Positions 22,210 to 26,376 of a stretch of DNA of 26,376 bases are shown here, one piece after another. Numbering within the stretch: position 1 is the stretch's first letter; each line of letters starts with the position of its first letter. The position numbers and the translations under genes were made by a program. The stretch is from Methylococcaceae bacterium (GTDB lineage: Bacteria > Pseudomonadota > Gammaproteobacteria > Methylococcales > UBA1147), in the NCBI GenBank assembly GCA_022616595.1, contig JAKEEL010000154.1, positions 1 to 26,376 of the forward strand. The letters run 5' to 3'. A model generated the notes under the pieces. That model was not told the DNA's origin, ran no database searches, and saw only the letters and a program-made list of their open reading frames with translations.

Positions 22210-24300
22210 ATGAATAAAGATTTCATAATCGGCAAATTGAAATTGATCCGGCATAGCGGGCTCGGGGCGCCGTTGTTGATCATGCTGCTCCTGAGCATGT
22301 TGGTCCTGCCCTTGCCGGCCTTTGTATTGGACCTGTTGTTCACCTTCAATATCACGCTGTCGCTGATCATATTGCTGGTCGTCGTGTACACCGCGAAACC
22401 GCTGGACTTCGCGATATTCCCGACCGTGATCCTGGTCGCGACCCTTTTGCGGCTCGGATTGAATGTCGCCTCGACCCGAATCGTTCTGCTCCGAGGCCAC
22501 GAGGGCGGCGACGCTGCGGGCAAGGTGATCGAGGCTTTCGGCGAATTCGTGATCGGCGGGAACTTCGCGGTCGGTCTGGTGGTATTCACGATCCTGGTCA
22601 TCATCAATTTCGTCGTGGTGACCAAAGGCGCCGGACGCGTTTCGGAAGTCAGCGCGCGCTTTACCCTGGATGCGATGCCGGGCAAGCAGATGGCGATCGA
22701 CGCGGATCTGAACTCCGGCTTGATCTCGCAGGACGAGGCCCGCGCGCGGCGCGCCGAAATCGCGCTGGAAGCCGATTTCTACGGCTCCATGGATGGTGCG
22801 AGCAAATTCGTGCGCGGCGATGCGATCGCCGGAATCCTGATTCTGTTTATCAATGTGATCGGGGGTCTGATCATCGGCATGACTCAGCACCAGCTCTCGC
22901 TCGCCGACGCGTCGCATCATTACGTTCTGTTGACCATCGGCGACGGACTGGTTGCCCAGATCCCGGCCCTGCTGTTGTCCACGGCATCCGCGGTGATCGT
23001 CACGCGTGTCACCAGCAGTTCTCTGGATATTGGCCAGCAGTTCAGCGCTCAGTTATTCGATAATCCGAAGCCGCTCGCGGTCAGCGCGGGAGCGGTCGGC
23101 TTGCTCGGATTGATTCCCGGCATGCCGAATCTTCCTTTTCTGCTGCTCGCGGGCGGGCTCGGGGCCGCGGCTTATTCGATACAAAAACGCCGTGCGGCCC
23201 TGGCCGATTTCGCGGCCGAAAAAATCATTCCCGCGGTTCAGACGGAGACGGTCGATCTGAGTTGGGAGGATGTGATGCCGGTGGATATGATCGGTCTCGA
23301 AGTCGGTTATCGGCTGATCCCCTTGGTGGACAAGGGGCAGGGCGGACAATTGATGTCCCGGATCAAGGGAATCCGCAAGAAGCTTTCCCAGGAGTTCGGC
23401 TTTCTGGTGCCTTCGGTGCATATCCGGGACAATCTGGACCTGGCGCCGAATGCTTACCAGATCTCGCTCATGGGCGTGACGGTCGGTGCTTCCGAGGTGC
23501 ATCCGGACCGGGAGATGGCGATCAATCCGGGTCAGGTTTTCGGCAACCTGCAGGGAATCGCAGGAAAGGATCCGGCCTTCGGTCTCGAGGCGGTATGGAT
23601 CGCCGAGGAGCAGAAGGATCATGCCCAGACCCTGGGATATACCGTCGTCGATCCGAGCACCGTGATCGCGACCCATATGAGCCAGCTCATCCAGCGTCAT
23701 TCGCATGAACTCTTCGGCCACGAGGAAGCTCAGCATTTGTTGGAGACGCTGGCCAAGGCCGCGCCCAAACTTGCCGAGGGACTGGTTCCGAAAGTCGTGC
23801 CGCTGCCGGTTTTCGTTAAGGTGATGCAGAACCTGTTGAAAGAACACATTCCGGTCCGGGATATTCGATCGATCGCCGAAACACTGGCGGAATACGGACC
23901 CAGGAGTCAAGACCCCGGCACATTGACCGCCGCGGTCCGGGTCGCATTGGGAAGGTTGATTACCCAAAAAATCAATGGCGTCACGACTGAAATTGAAGTC
24001 ATTACTCTGGACCATGAATTGGAACGTCTGTTGCATAAAACATTGGAAAGTGCGGGAGAAAATGCTGCGGTGATCGAACCCGGACTCGCCGAACAAATGC
24101 ACAAATCGTTGGAAGAAAGCAGCCAAACACTGGAAGCCAGGGGCAATCCCGCGATATTACTGGTTTCTTCGTTGCTCAGGCCCTGGATGGCTCGCTTCGT
24201 CCGGCCATCGATCAGTACCTTGCATGTTCTGGCCTATAATGAAGTGCCGGAAAATTGTCAGATCAAAGTCGTTGCCAGCGTCGGACAGCGCCAAGCCTAG
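22210..24300 (+). CDS. flhA: Flagellar type III export channel protein FlhA
   Basis: FlhA is the nonameric export gate component that docks chaperone-substrate complexes and uses proton-motive force. The 696-residue protein has an N-terminal membrane half with the FHIPEP-family signature region (AKPLDFAIFPTVILVATLLR, LGLNVASTRIVL), the FARFTLDAMPGKQMAID-like loop (SARFTLDAMPGKQMAIDADL), and a cytoplasmic half beginning near residue 330, including LGYTVVDPSTVIATHMSQLI and RDIRSIAETLAEYGPRSQDP. A 61-base gap from flhB contains a short GC-rich hairpin; the ribosome site is weak. flhF follows after 18 bases. Confidence 0.97.
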   Translation: MNKDFIIGKLKLIRHSGLGAPLLIMLLLSMLVLPLPAFVLDLLFTFNITLSLIILLVVVYTAKPLDFAIFPTVILVATLLRLGLNVASTRIVLLRGHEGGDAAGKVIEAFGEFVIGGNFAVGLVVFTILVIINFVVVTKGAGRVSEVSARFTLDAMPGKQMAIDADLNSGLISQDEARARRAEIALEADFYGSMDGASKFVRGDAIAGILILFINVIGGLIIGMTQHQLSLADASHHYVLLTIGDGLVAQIPALLLSTASAVIVTRVTSSSLDIGQQFSAQLFDNPKPLAVSAGAVGLLGLIPGMPNLPFLLLAGGLGAAAYSIQKRRAALADFAAEKIIPAVQTETVDLSWEDVMPVDMIGLEVGYRLIPLVDKGQGGQLMSRIKGIRKKLSQEFGFLVPSVHIRDNLDLAPNAYQISLMGVTVGASEVHPDREMAINPGQVFGNLQGIAGKDPAFGLEAVWIAEEQKDHAQTLGYTVVDPSTVIATHMSQLIQRHSHELFGHEEAQHLLETLAKAAPKLAEGLVPKVVPLPVFVKVMQNLLKEHIPVRDIRSIAETLAEYGPRSQDPGTLTAAVRVALGRLITQKINGVTTEIEVITLDHELERLLHKTLESAGENAAVIEPGLAEQMHKSLEESSQTLEARGNPAILLVSSLLRPWMARFVRPSISTLHVLAYNEVPENCQIKVVASVGQRQA

Positions 24301-24318
24301 GGTTATCGAGGTGGAACT

Positions 24319-25632
24319 ATGAAAATCAGACGTTTTTGCGCTCCCGATATTCGTCAGGCGATGCGCCTGGTCCGCGAGGAACTTGGCGCCGAGGCGGTTA
24401 TTCTGTCGAACCGGAAGGTCGACGAAGGGATCGAAATCGTGGCGGCCATGGACTTCGATCAGGAATTGTTTCAAAACCAGATCCGTGGATCCGATGCAGC
24501 GGATCGCAGAATTCCGTCCACATCAGACCCCGCCGCCAACCTAAAATCCAAGCCGCTCCTGAACCAGCCCGGCTTATCCGACGAAGATTCCAAATCGCTC
24601 GATCGCTCGGCCGGTCTGATTCGCGCTGCCCGTTCCGACTCACCCGTCAATCCGGCGGATCCGGAGCCTGCCGCAAGCGTTGCCCCGAATGCCCGCCCGG
24701 TACTCGAACCGGTGATTGAAGAAATGCGCAAAGAGTTCGATTTGATGCGGGACCTTTTGAATTCTCACATGTCTGATATTTCCTGCGCGGAGTCTCTACG
24801 ACACAACCCGGTTTGTCGAGAGGTCTCGCGCCGGCTCAACCAATTGGGTTTTTCGGATACGATCAGTAAAAAAATCATCAAACAGATAGGCGCCTCATGC
24901 GATTTTTCAAATGCCTGGGACAAGGTCAAGCGGAGTATCTCCCGGCATTTCATGATCCACGATGACAATCTGCTGGATCATGGGGGGATCGTTGCGCTGA
25001 TCGGGCCTACCGGCGTGGGAAAAACGACCAGCATTGCAAAGCTTGCCGCGAGGTTTTGTCTGAAATACGGTTCCCGAAAGATTGCGTTGGTTACGGCCGA
25101 TAATTACCGCATCGCCGCCTTCGAGCAACTCAATACCTACGGGCGCATTCTGGACATCCCGGTACGCACCGCGCACGACAACGCGGAACTGGAAAAAGTG
25201 CTCGCGGACTTGATCGATAAGCGTCTGGTTCTGATCGATACCGCGGGCGTCAGCCAAAGAGCGATGAGCCTGGCCGATCGATTTCCGGTGTTGCGCGATA
25301 AGAATCTGCCGGTCCGTTCCTATCTGGTGATGTCCGCGGCAACGCAATACGCGACGATGCAAGAAATCATCCAGGCTTTCCGGGTCTTCGAACCCTATGC
25401 CGCGATCCTGACCAAGCTTGACGAGGCTGTCATGCTCGGATCTGCCGTCTCGGCTCTCGTCGAAAACAGACTGTCCTTGTCGTTTGTTTGTGACGGCCAG
25501 AAGGTACCGGAAAATCTAAGAACGGCAAGGGAATACGGCTTGGCCGAGCGCTGTTTCGCGTCCGCCCAAGCCTTTCCGTTCAAGTCCGCGAATTGCGATC
25601 CGCCGGACCAGAGGATTCAAGCGTGTGGATAA
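24319..25632 (+). CDS. flhF: Flagellar placement GTPase FlhF (SRP family)
   Basis: FlhF marks the cell pole for assembly of polar flagella. The 437-residue protein has an N-terminal basic region (KIRRFCAPDIRQAMRLVREE), a variable linker (about 50-130), a helical N domain and a G domain. The G domain carries P-loop GPTGVGKTTSIAKLAARF (G229 to T237), LVTADNYRIAAFEQLNTYGR, VLIDTAGVSQR and TKLDEAVMLGSA. The DTAG motif is followed by V rather than the usual M, a minor change. GTG codons overlap its end and open a small possible gene before flhG. Confidence 0.96.
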   Translation: MKIRRFCAPDIRQAMRLVREELGAEAVILSNRKVDEGIEIVAAMDFDQELFQNQIRGSDAADRRIPSTSDPAANLKSKPLLNQPGLSDEDSKSLDRSAGLIRAARSDSPVNPADPEPAASVAPNARPVLEPVIEEMRKEFDLMRDLLNSHMSDISCAESLRHNPVCREVSRRLNQLGFSDTISKKIIKQIGASCDFSNAWDKVKRSISRHFMIHDDNLLDHGGIVALIGPTGVGKTTSIAKLAARFCLKYGSRKIALVTADNYRIAAFEQLNTYGRILDIPVRTAHDNAELEKVLADLIDKRLVLIDTAGVSQRAMSLADRFPVLRDKNLPVRSYLVMSAATQYATMQEIIQAFRVFEPYAAILTKLDEAVMLGSAVSALVENRLSLSFVCDGQKVPENLRTAREYGLAERCFASAQAFPFKSANCDPPDQRIQACG

Positions 25633-25795
25633 TCGGACCAAACGCAAGACTTTAATGCAATCGGATTCAACAGGAGATCTGTCGGTGTCAGGTTTTGATT
25701 CGCGTAGCGGATGGGAGTCGCTTTCGGCGCTTTGGGCGACCGGCTGCCGCAAGGTTTCGGACCGCGCGGCACGGGGGAATCGTTATGCAATCTAG
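25625..25795 (+). CDS. Possible 56-residue small protein between flhF and flhG
   Basis: This frame opens with a GTG inside the last codons of flhF and runs to a TAG that overlaps the first codons of flhG. The translation contains TGDLSVSGFDSRSGWESLSA and LWATGCRKVSDRAARGNRYA. I recognise no family, and there is no clear ribosome site; an internal ATG at 25655 is an alternative start. The 152-base flhF-flhG spacing is larger than elsewhere in this operon, which is why the frame is listed. It may be chance. Confidence 0.25.
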   Translation: MDNRTKRKTLMQSDSTGDLSVSGFDSRSGWESLSALWATGCRKVSDRAARGNRYAI

Positions 25796-26376
25796 GCGCC
25801 CGGTGCGCGTGCTGGCGGTGACCAGTGGAAAGGGCGGCGTCGGGAAAACCAATGTGTCGGTCAACCTCGGGACCGCTCTGGCCGAATTCGGCCATTCGGT
25901 GGTTCTGTTGGATGCGGATATGGGACTCGCGAACATCGATGTGCTGCTCGGGCTTTCGCCGCGTTACAACTTCTTCCACGTACTCGAGGGAGAGAAAAGT
26001 CTCGACGAGGTCATGGTCAAAGGGCCTGCCGGACTGATGGTGGTTCCCGGTGCCTCGGGTATTCAAAAAATGGCCGAACTGACCACGACCGAACAGGCGG
26101 CCGTCATTCGTTCCTTCAGTGAATTCGATCAGGAGATCGATGTCTTGATCGTCGATACGGCGGCCGGGATTTCGAGCGGCGTGGTGAATTTCGCCAAGGC
26201 CTGCCAGGAAGTCGTGGTGGTGGTGTGCGATGAACCAACCTCGCTGACGGATGCTTACGCGTTCATTAAACTATTGAACCGCGATCATGGATTGTGTCGC
26301 TTTCAAGTGCTGACCAATATGATGTCCAGCGCCGAGCAGGGCCAGAACCTGTTCGCCAAGCTTTGCAAGGTGACCG
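25785..26376 (+). CDS. flhG: Flagellar number regulator FlhG/FleN (MinD-like ATPase), 3' end beyond the window
   Basis: FlhG (FleN) limits flagellar number by antagonising the master activator and FlhF. The visible 197 residues show the deviant Walker A AVTSGKGGVGKTNVSVNLG, with the GKGGVGKT motif at residues 15-22, VVLLDADMGLANIDVLLGL, the phosphate-sensing VLIVDTAAGISSGVV, and VVVVCDEPTSLTDAYAFIKL, all close to known FleN/FlhG proteins. The ATG at 25785 has GGGGG nine bases upstream. The N-terminus is short and lacks the DQAxxLR activator motif that stimulates FlhF GTPase in some FlhG proteins; no such motif is seen in the open frame upstream. The gene is cut by the window end. Confidence 0.95.
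   Translation, partial: MQSRRPVRVLAVTSGKGGVGKTNVSVNLGTALAEFGHSVVLLDADMGLANIDVLLGLSPRYNFFHVLEGEKSLDEVMVKGPAGLMVVPGASGIQKMAELTTTEQAAVIRSFSEFDQEIDVLIVDTAAGISSGVVNFAKACQEVVVVVCDEPTSLTDAYAFIKLLNRDHGLCRFQVLTNMMSSAEQGQNLFAKLCKVT

Noticed and set aside
1..26376. CRISPR arrays and tRNA genes
   Set aside because: I saw no regularly spaced direct repeats and no tRNA cloverleaf in this window.

Overview
This window comes from a flagellated gammaproteobacterium. Two blocks point there: a yraN-lpoA-rsmI neighbourhood with a DiaA/GmhA-like gene, and a polar-type flagellar run fliLMNOPQR-flhB-flhA-flhF-flhG led by a sigma-54-type promoter. The lineage within the class (Methylococcales or Chromatiales look possible) is a guess from overall protein character, not a measured assignment.

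Region 1 (1-3300) is a decayed accessory patch. It holds a frameshifted IS1111-group (IS110 family) transposase with a long non-coding right end and, just behind the transposase stop, a 77-bp element made of 22-24 nt inverted repeats that resemble ISL3-family ends. On the opposite strand lie remnants of a phage-satellite or integrative-element module: a frameshifted AlpA-like excisionase/regulator, a small zinc-ribbon protein and a CHC2-type primase zinc finger whose frame runs into a short UvrB fragment. Further upstream on that strand are an unknown frameshifted gene and a YgiT-type antitoxin with only the tail of its DUF4258-type toxin. Positions 3289-3860 have no convincing gene.

Region 2 (3861-7678) is a two-gene signalling operon: a membrane-anchored sensor with PAS, SpoIIE-type PP2C phosphatase and HATPase kinase-like domains, then a STAS protein fused to a PhnD-like substrate-binding domain with no signal peptide. 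It looks like a partner-switching module with an unusual effector and is the most interesting system here.

Region 3 (7805-14760) is housekeeping: nadC; a leftward lpoA-yraN-diaA/gmhA-FAD oxidase operon; rsmI; the RNase P RNA gene rnpB; and a small exported or membrane protein.

Region 4 (14831-16345) encodes a secreted repeat protein with four approximately 72-residue Cys-to-Trp super-repeats and a C-terminal peptidoglycan-binding domain.

Region 5 (16666-26376) is the flagellar operon. It builds the basal-body stator-associated protein (FliL), the C-ring switch (FliM, FliN), the type III export gate (FliO, P, Q, R, FlhB, FlhA) and the flagellar placement and number regulators (FlhF, FlhG). 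The window ends inside flhG.
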